From NCBI RefSeq assembly GCF_035582795.1, contig NC_134367.1, positions 82,195,062 to 82,259,061 of the forward strand: a DNA stretch of 64,000 bases, written 5' to 3'. The translations under genes were made by a program, and so were the position numbers. The notes beneath the pieces are model-generated. The model was not told the DNA's origin and did no database searches. It worked only from the letters and a program-made list of their open reading frames with translations. The DNA comes from Mycteria americana (taxonomy: Eukaryota; Chordata; Aves; Ciconiiformes; Ciconiidae). The first letter of the stretch is position 1. Each line of letters opens with the position of its first letter. Positions 1 to 10,980 of the stretch are shown here, one piece after another.

Positions 1-112
1 TATATTCTGTTTGTTTTGTAGTCTAAAATAGCATTATGGAAAGACTTTTACTGTACTTAATTTGTTGGTTTTGATTTTTTTCTTTTTCTTTTTCTTTTTT
101 TTTTTTTTTAAG

Positions 113-191
113 TGTGATAGCTTATTCGGTGATCATGGGAGCACTAATGGCAAGTGGTAAAGAAGTATCAGGAAAAATCCCTAAAGGAAAG
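113..191 (+). CDS. TTC13: TTC13 exon (third from last coding exon)
   Basis: The acceptor is a T-rich tract ending in AAG at 110-112. The exon starts with one base that closes a split codon and ends in GGA AAG. The donor is GCAAGT at 192-197, not GT. The next possible GT donor (196-197) would add four bases and break the frame. Confidence 0.88.
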
Positions 192-3100
192 GCAAGTATC
201 AAAATACACTGGTTCAGCCTTGATGAAGTAATACTTGTAAATGTGAGGAAGGAGCTGTAAGAATGAACAGAAGTTGCCTGCTTGTTTACTGGACATGGGT
301 TAGCTGCATATTATGGTGTCTTGCAGCCTGAGAGAGTTTTGAAAATTTCGTTGCTGTTCTGACAGCAGGTGAGATTTAGAGGTAGTAGGTGCAATAATGC
401 TGGTTAGTCAAATTGTAGCAGTTTGTGTCCCACAGTAATTACATATTTGTAACTGAGGCGTTTCTAATGTGCTGAGCTGCTCTTTCCAGCTTTCTTTGAG
501 AAGGATTCTGAGAATATGTGGGCAGAATTAGTGACTCTTTTGGCACACAGCAGAAATTTTCTGTCTTTGCTCTCAGTGTATTCCAGAGCATTTAGGGCTT
601 GGTAAGTAGAAATGTATTTGCAGCTTCTCTTGATTTTTCCTTCACCTCTGTATTCTGCTTAATTTAAAATAAGTTCTAGTTTTTAAGTTACTACATTTGA
701 ATATTATACCACCTTGCTCAATAAAGGGTTTCCCTTTCTTCATTAAACTACTGGTCTGTTAGCTGTGTTACCTTTTCAGCATGAAAGGAGTGAGAGCACC
801 TCTGTCTCTTTAACGTATCGTCAAAAGAACCAGTGAAATTCCAGTGAGAGTCAAAGTTGTTGAAGAAAATATCCTGTGTGGATAACTGAAGAAAGAACAA
901 CTTTCCCTTTTGTTCTAGAAAGCCCTGAAAACACTGAAGTTTGTCCTTTCAGTACAATGAACTTCTAGTAGCTTTTAAGAGCAAACTGCACTTGCTTAGT
1001 AGCAAGAAAGCTTCCTTTTCAGTACACCATTAAGCTGGTATCTTCACCGTTCTGTGGGAGTTCAAGCTAAGGTAAAAGACTTAGGTGGGTTTTCTTATGC
1101 ATCTTCTTAGGACATAATAGGGTAGTGCATTTTGCTGACTTTTTTTATGCAGGCAAGCAGAGTTTCAGGATTACTAAAAAGCAGGATTTCTGACTTACAG
1201 GAAGCTTTGGGGACATTTTTACATTGGAGGGTTTTTCCTGAAACTGAGTGCCTGAATTGGAACAATTTTTTTAGAAAAGTTTTCTCCAGCTGGAAGAAAT
1301 TGTCTTCCCCAGTTGAATGAAACTGGGATTTTTAAATTTTTTTTTTTTCCTCCCCCAGATTCCTTAGAAGGGTATTTCTGGTCTCAAGCTTATGACAGCA
1401 TGCATTATCAGACTGCTCTGGAGACAAAGATGCCCAGTAGTCAAGAGTCCTGTTATTGCCCTGCAGGTCAGTCAGTAGCCACGGCCAGCATAGCTTCCAG
1501 TATTGGTTGTGGTGGGGTGTGCAAACCCACAGAGAGCTTCAGTGCCTGGCCTGCATGCTGACTTCCAAACTGGTGATGAGGGACAAAGTAGTCTGGGCAC
1601 AGACTAGTTAGTAAGCTTACTCCTGTCTTACCAAGAATATAGGTAGCAGGCTCTCGGAACCCTTCCTTGAATTCAGCCAAAGTTCACTGAACCACAAATG
1701 TGTCAGATTAAATGTTTCAGTAGTAGTGAACCAATGTTTTTGACTGAACATTGTTCTGCTGAAAACTTATTTTCAGCTGTAGATATGCAGTTGCACAGAG
1801 TTCTTGGCTATATGTAGTCAAACTTGTCTGAAAACCCACTGTGGAAAGAAGTAATACAGAATGCCTGGAAAGTCCAATATAAATCTACCAATCATGTAAT
1901 GCAATATTTTGCAGAATACAGTATGTAGAAATGAGAAATATCCCCATTTTATTTGGACATTGTAATAAAGGGCTGAAGACAGTCAATATTTTCTGGCACT
2001 AACTCATCAGTATAAACATCTTGTCAAGAGAAAAAAAAAAAAAAAACTGGATTTTGTCACAAAAGGAACAATATGTTTTTGAAGTTGAATTTATATGCTA
2101 AGAATATTTGACGATTAACTTCCTGAAATTAGAGAACTTTAAAACTTCTCTAATTTCTTAAGATCTTTTTTTATTTTGTTGCATTTTCAGCTGGTTGATT
2201 TTGAAGCAATGACAGCACCAGGGTCTGAAGCTTTTAGCAAAATAGCAAGGAGCTGGATGAATCTAAAAAGGTAAATCTTTTTGTTCAGAAGGGGGGGAGG
2301 AAATAAAATATGAAAGACTTTCTATGTAAAATTTAAACCTATACTAAAAAATGTTACTTAGAAATTATGAGTTTAGTAAATGATTCAGTGTATTTTTTAA
2401 CACTGTTTAGGAATTGATAAGCAAGATTTGAATTTACACACACAATAGTTTATTTCTAGTCTAACAGAGTAGTTAGTAGTCTAGACATTCAGTTAGTGAG
2501 TTATGTGAGTGTTATCCTCTGAGGATTATTTGAGTTAATATTTTCTTCACTTTGTCTAGTGGTCAAATGTGCCTTTTTATTTTTTTTTTTATCATTAGTA
2601 AATCTGGTGATTGAGTCAACAAAGCAGGGGAAAATTTTAACTTGTTTGAAGACATCTATAAGAATGGAAAAAAAACCCCTGTATATCAAAAGTAATTTAC
2701 TTATCCTTTAGTGCTATTTTAATTTGGAGAATAAGTATTTTCAAAGTAGGTGGAAGTTTTGAATATACAGGATTATGTTATTTAGCATAACTGCATGACT
2801 TTTGTATAATGCTTTAAAATTTTGATTTTCATATGAATTGATTTTTGAATACTGAACACATTAATTCCTTGTCAATATTATGAATCTGGTGTATTTGATT
2901 TGTCCTTTAGTGGTTATTCCCCACACAAAATCTAAAAATCGGGCCAGAGACAAAACCAGTTTTATTATCATTCAAGTCAGGGTCAAGACACTTAAAGGGT
3001 GCTGAGAGAACTGGCCAATGTCCTTACAGGCCATCTACAATCTCCAAAAGGTTGTGCACATCAGGGGACGTTCTTGGTGACTGCAGGAAAGGAAATCTTG

Positions 3101-5152
3101 CAGCCATCTCCAAGAAGGCCAGAAGGACGACCCAGGGAAACTATAGGCAGGTCAGCCTCACTTTGGTCCCTGGGAAAGTCATTAAGTGAGTCCTCTAGGA
3201 AAGCATTTCAGGGTATATGAAGGAGAATGTGACTAGGGACAGTGAACATGGGTTTCATGTTCGAACAAACGTTGTGCGACCCAATATGATTGCTTTCTGT
3301 GATAAAATGACTAGATTTGGGGATGAGAAGAGAGCAATTGATGTTGTTTATTTTTACTTCAGCAAGGACTCCACAATACTCTCATACCAAGAGAGCACAT
3401 TATGGTCTGCATGAATGGACAGCTAGATGGGTAAAAAGCTGTTTGGATAATCAGATTTAGGGGGTACTCGGCACTTTAGATCACACCTAGAATACTGCAT
3501 CCAGTTTAGGGGCAGCTGCAGTAGAGGCTATGATAAACTGTAGCAAATTCAGTAGAGAACCACCAAGATGGTCAGGGGGCTGGAGCACATGCCTTAACAG
3601 GATTGAATTCAGCCTGGAGAAGAGAAGGCTTTGACCTAACAGCAGCTTTGCAGTACCTGTGAGTATTGAGAAAATGGAGTCGGGCAGTACTTGGTGGGAG
3701 GGCAAAAAGCAAATGCACAAGTTTCAGACTGAGCATAATCTTTTCACGCTGAGGGTAGTCAAGCAGTGGAGCAGGCTGCCCAGAGAGGCTGTGCAGTCTC
3801 CATCCCTGGAGATTTTCAAGACCTGACAGGATAAAGCCCTGACACCCTTGTCTGACTTCGCAGTTGACCTTGCTTTGAGCAGAATGTTAGATTGCAGACC
3901 TCCTGAGGTCTGGTCCAACCTGAGTTATTCTGAGAGCCTGAGGAACTCTGCAGCTGCTGTTAGTGCCAAATATCTCCTACTGATTAGTGTTTAACTTCAT
4001 TATCAGTGGTTCTCAGCCTGGTGAATTTCACTGGACTATAAAATCTCTTCCTAAATGAAGAAGGCTATTAAGAAGACTCAAGGACATCTTTGTCAGACTC
4101 AGGCTAAAAATCTACATGTAAATGCAGTCAAATTCAGCATTTATTAAGGAATTACATTTTTAAACTACAGTGTAGCAAGTTATGTGTTTTAATAAAAAGT
4201 AGTCTTCACAAATATTGTGACTTGGTTGTCTTGGAACCAAAATATTTTATATTTCCCAAAATGTTTTACTGTAAATCTCCCAATTTATATACTCAACTTC
4301 TTTCTTAATCCTCTGTTCGTGTCCTTTCTTGTTTGTTTGTTTTTTTAAGACATACCTTTACCAAAGGGGAACTTATCTCTTGGGAGCAAAGTCAGCTTAA
4401 GCCACTTCAACCCTACCTATGTGTTTCTGACCCTCTCAGTTGTACTGTTGAAATTTGTGGGAATCCATAGCAAACCAGATCAGGGAAATTATTTGTGTTA
4501 AAAATAACCTTGCCAAAACCAAAATTTATTTTTAACCAAGACCATTTCATAGCATAGTCCCACCGATATTGCTGGCTCAAATGAGAGAGATATAATGGGC
4601 AAGGAATGAGCCAGACTGGAGAAAATGCTAAAGTTGGCTTTGCTTGATACTGAGAAAAATATCTGTAGAACCACAGCCCAAAGGACTTGAAGTAATAACA
4701 TGAAGGTAATTAACCTGAGTGGCTAATTTGTCTATGGTAGGAGAATAATAGTGGGTAAGGTAAGTAAAGCTTGAAGACTTAAAGCAATAAAATTTTGCTT
4801 TAACTTCTGCCACTTCCGAAGGCTCTTTTATGTGGTTGTCTCTTTCATTCTGTATAGTGAGTGAGGAGTCATGAGAAGCAAGAGCTGGTTGTGGACATCA
4901 GATCCTTGACTTTAGGTCCCAAATTTGTTGAAGGGGATGAAGAGAAGTATAAGCTAATGTGTTATCTTCCAGGTAAATCATAAAACTCAGCAAAAGATAA
5001 ATAATTTTCTTTTTTTCTCCTCTTTCAGTATTTCACCTTCTTACAAGAGCCTACCATCCGTATCAGAGACTTTTCCAACCCTGAGAACAATGATTGAAGT
5101 ACTAAATACAGACTCATCTCATTGTCTAAAAAAAACTATAGTAGTTGTATAA
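113..5152 (+). CDS. TTC13: TTC13, tetratricopeptide repeat protein 13, C-terminal part (last three coding exons)
   Basis: Three exons (113-191, 2191-2270, 5029-5152) join in frame into 93 C-terminal residues. The first reads VIAYSVIMGALMASGKEV, the second LVDFEAMTAPGSEAFSKIA, and the third SISPSYKSLPSVSETF followed by MIEVLNTDSS. I recognise this as the end of TTC13, a TPR protein of more than 800 residues; the TPR units lie in exons left of the window, and the region seen here is the non-TPR tail. The first base (113) completes a codon from an upstream exon. Junctions are phase 0 (191/2191) and phase 2 (2270/5029). The first intron uses a GC donor. The last codons follow a run of eight A's that shifts the stop relative to the C-terminus I recall (see findings). 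The downstream neighbour C1orf198 is in tandem, as in human. The molecular function of TTC13 is poorly known. Identification rests on recalled homology and gene order. Confidence 0.9.
192..193 (+). other. TTC13: Non-canonical GC splice donor (GC-AG intron)
   Basis: The exon end AAG followed by GCAAGT is the strong consensus for GC-AG introns, which the major spliceosome removes. The frame across to the next exon (KGK followed by LVDFEAM) agrees with TTC13 only if this donor is used. Confidence 0.82.
192..2190 (+). other. TTC13: TTC13 intron (GC-AG), no further feature seen
   Basis: This intron of about 2 kb is AT-rich with short poly-T and poly-A runs, for example an A run near 2031-2046. 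It ends in the acceptor GCATTTTCAG at 2181-2190. No conserved exon or repeat was recognised inside. Confidence 0.8.
2191..2270 (+). CDS. TTC13: TTC13 exon (second from last coding exon)
   Basis: It encodes LVDFEAMTAPGSEAFSKI and on to WMNLK, and ends two bases into a serine codon. It is flanked by CAG and GTAAAT splice sites. Confidence 0.93.
2271..5028 (+). other. TTC13: Last intron of TTC13, containing a CR1 LINE copy
   Basis: The intron runs from GTAAAT to TCTTTCAG. Its middle third is the CR1 element at about 2990-3935. The rest is AT-rich and no other element was recognised. Confidence 0.85.
2990..3935 (+). mobile_element. CR1 LINE retrotransposon, 5'-truncated and decayed
   Basis: The 5' part matches the avian CR1 reverse-transcriptase region, with the sense of 'gactgcaggaaaggaaatct' and 'ggaaactataggcaggtcag'. 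A translated piece near 3281-3370 reads DEKRAIDVVYFYFSKDS, a decayed form of the CR1 RT motif with the DFSKAFD-like core. The 3' part carries the typical CR1 end: 'gcccagagaggctgtgcagt', then a ggagattttcaag stretch, and 'ggtctggtccaacctgagtt' near 3907-3926. Frameshifts and stops show it is dead. Part of the middle appears missing between about 3470 and 3505. The borders are estimates by eye. Confidence 0.88.
5029..5152 (+). CDS. TTC13: TTC13 terminal coding exon
   Basis: It encodes SISPSYKSLPSVSETF, then PTLRTMIEVLNTDSS, then HCLKKTIVVV and TAA at 5150-5152. The acceptor is TCTTTCAG at 5021-5028. The final residues depend on an A8 run at 5128-5135. Confidence 0.88.
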
Positions 5153-5160
5153 TTTATACA

Positions 5161-5166
5161 AATAAA
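5161..5166 (+). terminator. TTC13: Poly(A) signal AATAAA just after the TTC13 stop
   Basis: A canonical AATAAA starts eight bases after the TAA stop. A T/G-rich stretch (5221-5243) follows, but about 60 bases away, so it is a moderate downstream element at best. A second AATAAA lies at 5276-5281. Which one is used cannot be told from sequence. Confidence 0.5.
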
Positions 5167-5275
5167 AGGCCAAGAGGTACTGCTTCATAAATTATTTTGA
5201 AGGGGAAATTATGGTCAAAATGGTTTTGTTTTGTTTTTTTTAATAGATTAAACTTACTTGACTACTTATCACTAG

Positions 5276-5281
5276 AATAAA
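5276..5281 (+). terminator. TTC13: Second candidate poly(A) signal for TTC13
   Basis: This AATAAA is 123 bases after the stop. It would give a 3' UTR of about 145 bases. A conventional length makes it at least as likely as the first signal. Confidence 0.4.
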
Positions 5282-6593
5282 AGGAATCTTTCTGTGACCA
5301 ATAATTTTAAAAAGGAAGAAAGAAGTAAAACAGCTGATATCTTGTACTGAGACATACCCTAACAGGAAATACGATTGTTCAGGGGCCAAACCGAAGAGCA
5401 ATAAGAAACTCCCATCATGGTATGATCTGAACATACTGCAGGCGAAAATTTATTAAAAAGAAAAGTAATCTGCATTGGAAATACCACTATACTACTTCAA
5501 AGGCTCTGTCTTCTGCATGGAAAACTTCATGAGCTGTACATGTGTGAGCAATTGGTGAATACACAGGCATTTCATGTAATGCAATCCAGTGAAGGAACAG
5601 ATGTCAGCTTGAAAGGATGAGTTTCAGGAAAACATCATTTGGAAACAAAACCAAACAAATGACATATTTGGAGTTAGGTTCTTAGTGAGTAAATGTCAGA
5701 AAGACAGCAACTGTACATCAGTCTCTCTTTCGAAGTACCCAGTGGTGGTGGTTGGTGAAAGATATCAACGGATTGACGGTATATTGGGAGAGCTAGCTAG
5801 GGCTCCTTGAGTTGTTTTTGTTGGAAGGGCCTGGCAGCATTCTGGAAAGGCAGGCTTCCTGTAGGGCAGGGCTAATTCAGTTCAAACGCATGGGCAGTAC
5901 CATGAACCAATTTCTGATTGTAATAGTGATGATTATATTTCTGGTGAGTCCGAACTGAATTATACTCATCTTAGCTTGAGCTCTGTGACTGTAGAGCTCT
6001 TTATCAGGTTAAGTGATTTCAGAAACAGCAAGCAATGGTGGGACAAATGTCTGGTTTCCTCAGTGGCTTCGATCAACTTTTTTTTTCCTGCCTGAATATT
6101 CAGCATTTCAGAGAATGTACAAAACTGTTCTGTTTTAGATACAGCTTTCAACTTGTTTAATGTTGAAGGTCTAAACTGTGATTCTGTTGCTGTCATCTTT
6201 TACACAAATACTCTATTTTTTACTTTGCTTGCTTCCAGTTTTCCAAAGGTTAGGGCTTTGTTGGGCAATTGCAAATATCTGTCCTAACCATGTAATATGA
6301 GATATGCTAAAGAATAAGTTATTTACCAAGGGAGAAGGGAAAACGTCCTGCATACCCCAACCATACCAATAGCAGTGGTGTGGTTGCTTTTCTCTGGCTA
6401 CAGCAAAAGGGCAATCTCAGTGCCCTCTTTAATGAAGAAAGAAACTCATGCAGCAGAGGATCAAGAATGTTGATATAGGTAACCTACTTTAATAGTGGGA
6501 CTGAAAGCAGGGTGTATATATTGAATGGAGGGTCTTTTCTTGATTATTCCATACAAGTATTTATCAGATCCAAGGTGGACTCTGTATGTGCAC

Positions 6594-6614
6594 GTGTGTG
6601 TGTGTGTGTGTGCG
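6594..6614 (+). repeat. (GT)n microsatellite
   Basis: About nine GT units in a row, ending in TGCG. It is a simple sequence repeat and a likely length polymorphism. Confidence 0.9.
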
Positions 6615-9299
6615 TTTAAGTTCAGGGGCAGGGGCAAAAGTGCCACAAGGTAAGTTAGAAGATGCTGTGAATACTGACATCCATTACAAGAAAAGCCCTG
6701 TTGATTTAAAGTTAGATTTTGCTCTTTGTTACCTTGATCACTGGCAGAATAGGACAGCCATGGGTAGCTAGAGACCTGAGTGTTTACATGTATGAAGGAT
6801 TTTCATAGAGATGGAAAATGAATCCCAGAAAGTGGATGCGCACTATGTCTATGTTAGCAAGGAGTGCATCCCACCCAGTATGAGTAGCTCACTTCCTACA
6901 CTATATGCATTTCAGAGGTTTTATTTTTGTTTGCTTGTCTAGTTTATGAACTGGCTGCTCATTGCATTTGGAGTGCATGTTAGCAATGCATCTTCCAGTT
7001 TGGACACCTTTTGGATGAAACAACATGTATTCTGAAACCTCTCTGCACTGTGAACCAAAATGTGGCAAGTGAAGAAAATGAGGAGACTGGCTTGAAAAGT
7101 GTGCTCCCGATTCAAATTAAACCAGCGGTACATATATACCGGTGGGAACTTTTTTTCATGAACTCTTAGAATATAAGATTGTATGTTGAAAATGCAAGGG
7201 TAGGGAAAGAATGTGCTTTCCTTCCACTTAACGCCTTTTACCATCTATTGCTGAAACAAACGTTGTTGTCTGTGTAGTAACTCTTCCTCCCTAAGAACAA
7301 GCGCTGTGACAGCGTTAAGCCTATTGTTCTCTTCTCCTGCTTGTTTTCAGGGGAAATTATTAAGTAAGTTCAGGTGTATATATATATCTGATCAGGGCAT
7401 GTGTAACAGATGAGTGCCCAAAATGCAAGGAAATCTAGAAAACTGGGGAAACACCTCTTTGGAATCCAAGTTACTAGCCATTAGTGAGCACTAATGCGCT
7501 TTGTAATGTTGCGAAGCATTTGGAAGGATAAGTATAATTTTGAGTAAGTAAGTAAAACTCACCAGAAAAAAAACCCAGAAGCAGAATTTCATACACAGAC
7601 ATCAGGTTCATTAACAGAACCATAATAAAGGGAAATCTGACCACCTGTCTGGCTGGTAGTAATGAACATGCATTTTAAACTTTCTTGATCAGAATTTATG
7701 TAAAGGATGAAAGCAGGTATTTCTTTCCAAGTAAGGATAAAGGAGGCTTGTGAGTCTTCATTGAAAGAATTGGGTTGCTGTCCAATTGTGACAAGGTATT
7801 TTCCCACCATTCTTTTTCTTGAGTACCTTTCCCCTCCCCCACTAGAAATAAGCACTATTTGCTTCTATGGTGTCTTCTATTTAAAGGTCTAGAAGTTTCA
7901 GAAACCTCTATTAGATTTCATTATGGAGGAAAGGAATTGTTATTTTCTACCTACCTAATGGAGAAACAGGTACAGTAGCCAGGAAGAGATGCCTAACTTT
8001 ATGCCTTGATCGTATACTAATAGTATGATCTTTCCTTCAAGCCTGTAAGTTTTCTTATACCTTGTATTATTCATTGAGAAGGGGGAAATCTACAGTGGCA
8101 CTGACCAGACAGTTCTTGGAACTATATAATAAGAGAAGAGGTTCCTTGTTTTAGGGATTAGACCAGAGGGAGTGGAGAAAGGGTGGTGGGGAAGAAGAAA
8201 ATTCCCTGGACAAACAAACCATGTACAGCTGTCTGGGTTTCCTTCTCCTCATTTCTCTTACTCCTGTGAGTGACTTCATACCCATCCCCCTGCTGACAGA
8301 CAAAAAGATGATATTAAGGGGAGATCAAGGGCAGGTGGGTGTAACGTGCTACACCTCTACGAGTGTGTGTGCGTGTGTACGTGTTTCAAAGGCTTGTTTC
8401 TCTGGGCGTGATACAGATGACTAAGGAAGAAAGCGAGCTCAAGTCAAATGCTCTCAAACAAGTTTAACAAACAAAACAGGATTATATAACTGGGCTGGTA
8501 TGTGATGACTTGGAGAACTGTAATTACCTCCTAAGAACCAGATATGTGGAGAAATCCAATTACCATTTTCCATCCTCTTCTGTGTCATCTTAGACAGCTG
8601 GTCTAACGATACCATTTGAACTCCTAAATGGGAATATTAACATATTGCAGCCCCAACCGTTTATCTATTAAGAATAATATTAAAGAAAGCAGAATGAGGG
8701 GGGGGAAAAATAGGCCAAGCAATGAAAACCCATTAATCTGAACCTCAGTATTGTGTGACTTTGTGATATAGTTTGAAGATAATAAAAATTCCCATGCAAC
8801 TACCTAGGACAAAAGGCAAAACAGATTTAGTCTCAGATAAATCTTCTGACATATATACCTGGCTTTGGTAAGCTTGCTTTGCTTTTGTGGAAAGGAACTA
8901 TGCTTCCTCCCCAGGAGACTTTGGGGAGTTTGGCAAAGCATTTGCTGAGGTACCACACACAAAGTTAGGACTTGATACAGGAAGAGAGAGTGTTTGTACA
9001 GTGAATGAGGAGCTGTCTCAAAGGGAGAGACAAGGTGGTGGGCTGCCAGGCGAGCTAAGGTTAGTAGTGTAGTTTGCCAATGAAATTTGCAGGTTATGGA
9101 AGGTTTGGGCGTGTTAATAAAATGAGGCACTGAATAGCAAGTTGGGAGAACTCAACGTTTGAAAGTACCTGAAATTATTTTATTGAATACAATTTCATCC
9201 CAAGTATTTTGTAACTTCCAAATACTGAGTTCCAAGTTTGAGTAACACAAGTTGCCACTAATAAAACTTGCTGCAGTCAGGTGGCTGTGGAGAAGGCAT

Positions 9300-9560
9300 A
9301 TAGAAACCCTCGCATATGCCAGGAAAGATACTCTTAGTCAAGATTTTTTTAAAGATGTTACACAGCACGGATGGGCTGTCCTCTGCAATACTGGTGTCCT
9401 GGGGAGTTCTGGGGGACAGCTCTGGCCACCTGTGGTCAATAAAGATGACTTCAGACAGCAGCAAGTGTGGAGAAGGGCCAACAGAATGCTGGAGCAGGGT
9501 GCTGGAGCAAAGGCTGACTTAACACAGGATCTCCTTGTAAGTACATTAGTCAGAAAAATA
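9300..9560 (+). repeat. Possible old LINE-like fragment
   Basis: The order 'agctctggccacctgtggtc', an aataaagatgact stretch, then 'gagaagggccaacagaatgc' and ctggagcagggtgctggagc resembles the layout of the CR1/L2 3' coding region. That layout has a clause about an outcome seen in a clinic-like run of cagctctggt...gaagggccaac...ctggag. The match is loose and by memory only. It carries a 133-codon open frame at 9252-9653 without recognisable domains. Confidence 0.3.
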
Positions 9561-10219
9561 GGCTCAGAGTTAAGGCTAAACAGAACCCTACTCTTGACAC
9601 AAGCTGGTCATAATGTTGGCAACTCGATTCAGAAAGTTGGAAGAGTTTGGTGATGAAACATTCTTTTAAGATGTTGGTGTTGTGCTGCAATTATTCTTCA
9701 CTGACTACTTTCTACCCCCATTCTCCTAATTCATTGCACATGTGGAAGAAAGCATTCTCCTTCTTGCAGCACACCTAAGACCAAAAACCCCTAGTTATTT
9801 CAGCCTGTAGGAAATTTGTTTTACCAATATAACTAATGCCTGCTGTATGGACTTGTTACACTTGGGCTGCAACCTTTTTATTTTACTAAAATAATAGAGT
9901 CTTTGGCCTGACTTGCTGCTGAACCTGGTGAGTTGGACGAAATAGCCCATCTCAGAGATGACGGCTCTCCTGCCAGGAGCTGCTGGACCTCCTATCGTGT
10001 CAAGAAACAAGTAAGACTTATTTAGGAGTTGGGAAAGGCAGGTTCTTGGCTCCGGCGCTGCTCTGCCAGCTGAGGCAAGTCGTTTCCTGGTGCTCCTGGC
10101 CCCGGCAGCGTGGGAATACTACTGCTTGCCGCCTCTGGAGAGGAGGGGAAGGGCTGTGGGAGACGAGAGCTGCGGGCAGGGGCACAGAGGGCCGCGGGGC
10201 CTGGGAGGGCATGGCCGTG

Positions 10220-10250
10220 GCTGTGGCCGTGGCCGCGGCCGCGGCCGCAG
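10220..10250 (+). repeat. GGCCGT/GGCCGC hexamer tract in the 5' flank
   Basis: About five imperfect six-base units, GGC(C/T)GT passing into GGCCGC, lie upstream of the C1orf198 start. It is simple sequence within the CpG island. Confidence 0.7.
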
Positions 10251-10632
10251 CCTGGGACTCGGCTCCGACCCGGTCAGCCCCACGCCATCGACGGTAACGA
10301 GACCGAAGCAAGCTCGGGAGGCGGCCTCCCTCCCTCGCCAGCTGCGAGGCAGAGGGAGAAAGGCCGCCTGCCCCCTCCCCAGAGCGCCGGGCGGCCGGCG
10401 CCGCGGGGGAGGCCGTCCGGGGCTGCCGCGGGCGCTGGGCGTGCGGGAGGCGGGATGTGCGGGGCGGCGGCCGGCCTTTATAGGGAGCGAGGGGAGGCGG
10501 TGTTTGCAGAAGGGGAGCGGAGCAGGGAAGGGAGGAGGAGGAGGGCGGTGGAGGAGGCGGTTCCCGTTCCCATTCCCGCCGTGCGAGTGCGCCCGGCTCG
10601 GTGCGTGCGGCGCTGGCGGCGGCGGGGTGGCC

Positions 10633-10980
10633 ATGGCCTCCATGGCGGCGGCGATCGCCGCCTCCCGCACGGCGGTGATGAACGGCAACCGGCCGCTGGA
10701 CGAGCGGGAGCGCAAGCGGTTCAGCTACTTCTCCTCGCTGAGCCCCATGGCGCGCAAGATCATGGCGGAGAAGGAGCGGATCCGCGAGCGCTACGGGCCC
10801 GAGTGGGAGCGGCTGCCGCCCCGCCAGCAGGACGAGATCATCGACAAGTGCCTGGTGGAGCCGCACGTCCAGGCCCGCTACGCCGCGCACCGCGGCGCCG
10901 CCCGGCCCGCCGCGCCGCCCGCCTCCTACCCCAGCCTCCGCCTCAACACGGGCCAGAAGGTGGTGCACTTCGGCGACGAG
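10633..10980 (+). CDS. C1orf198: C1orf198 exon 1 (coding part)
   Basis: 116 codons from [12 protein letters not shown] to QKVVHFGDE. The donor is GTACCG at 10981. Residues 86-100 are a low-complexity Ala/Pro/Arg stretch within the CpG island. Confidence 0.95.

Larger units (their letters stand above)
5300..10100. other. Intergenic region between TTC13 and C1orf198
   Basis: About 4.8 kb of AT-rich DNA separate the TTC13 poly(A) signals from the C1orf198 CpG island. It holds a GT dinucleotide repeat (6594-6614) and a short GT-rich tract near 8361-8382. A possible old repeat lies around 9300-9560. No exon with supported splice sites was found. Confidence 0.7.

Noticed and set aside
2999-3414. 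Two open frames in the last TTC13 intron
   Set aside because: They are remnants of the CR1 reverse-transcriptase region and not host genes.
9252-9653. 133-codon open frame upstream of C1orf198
   Set aside because: No domain was recognised and the sequence resembles an old interspersed repeat, so it is not called as a gene.
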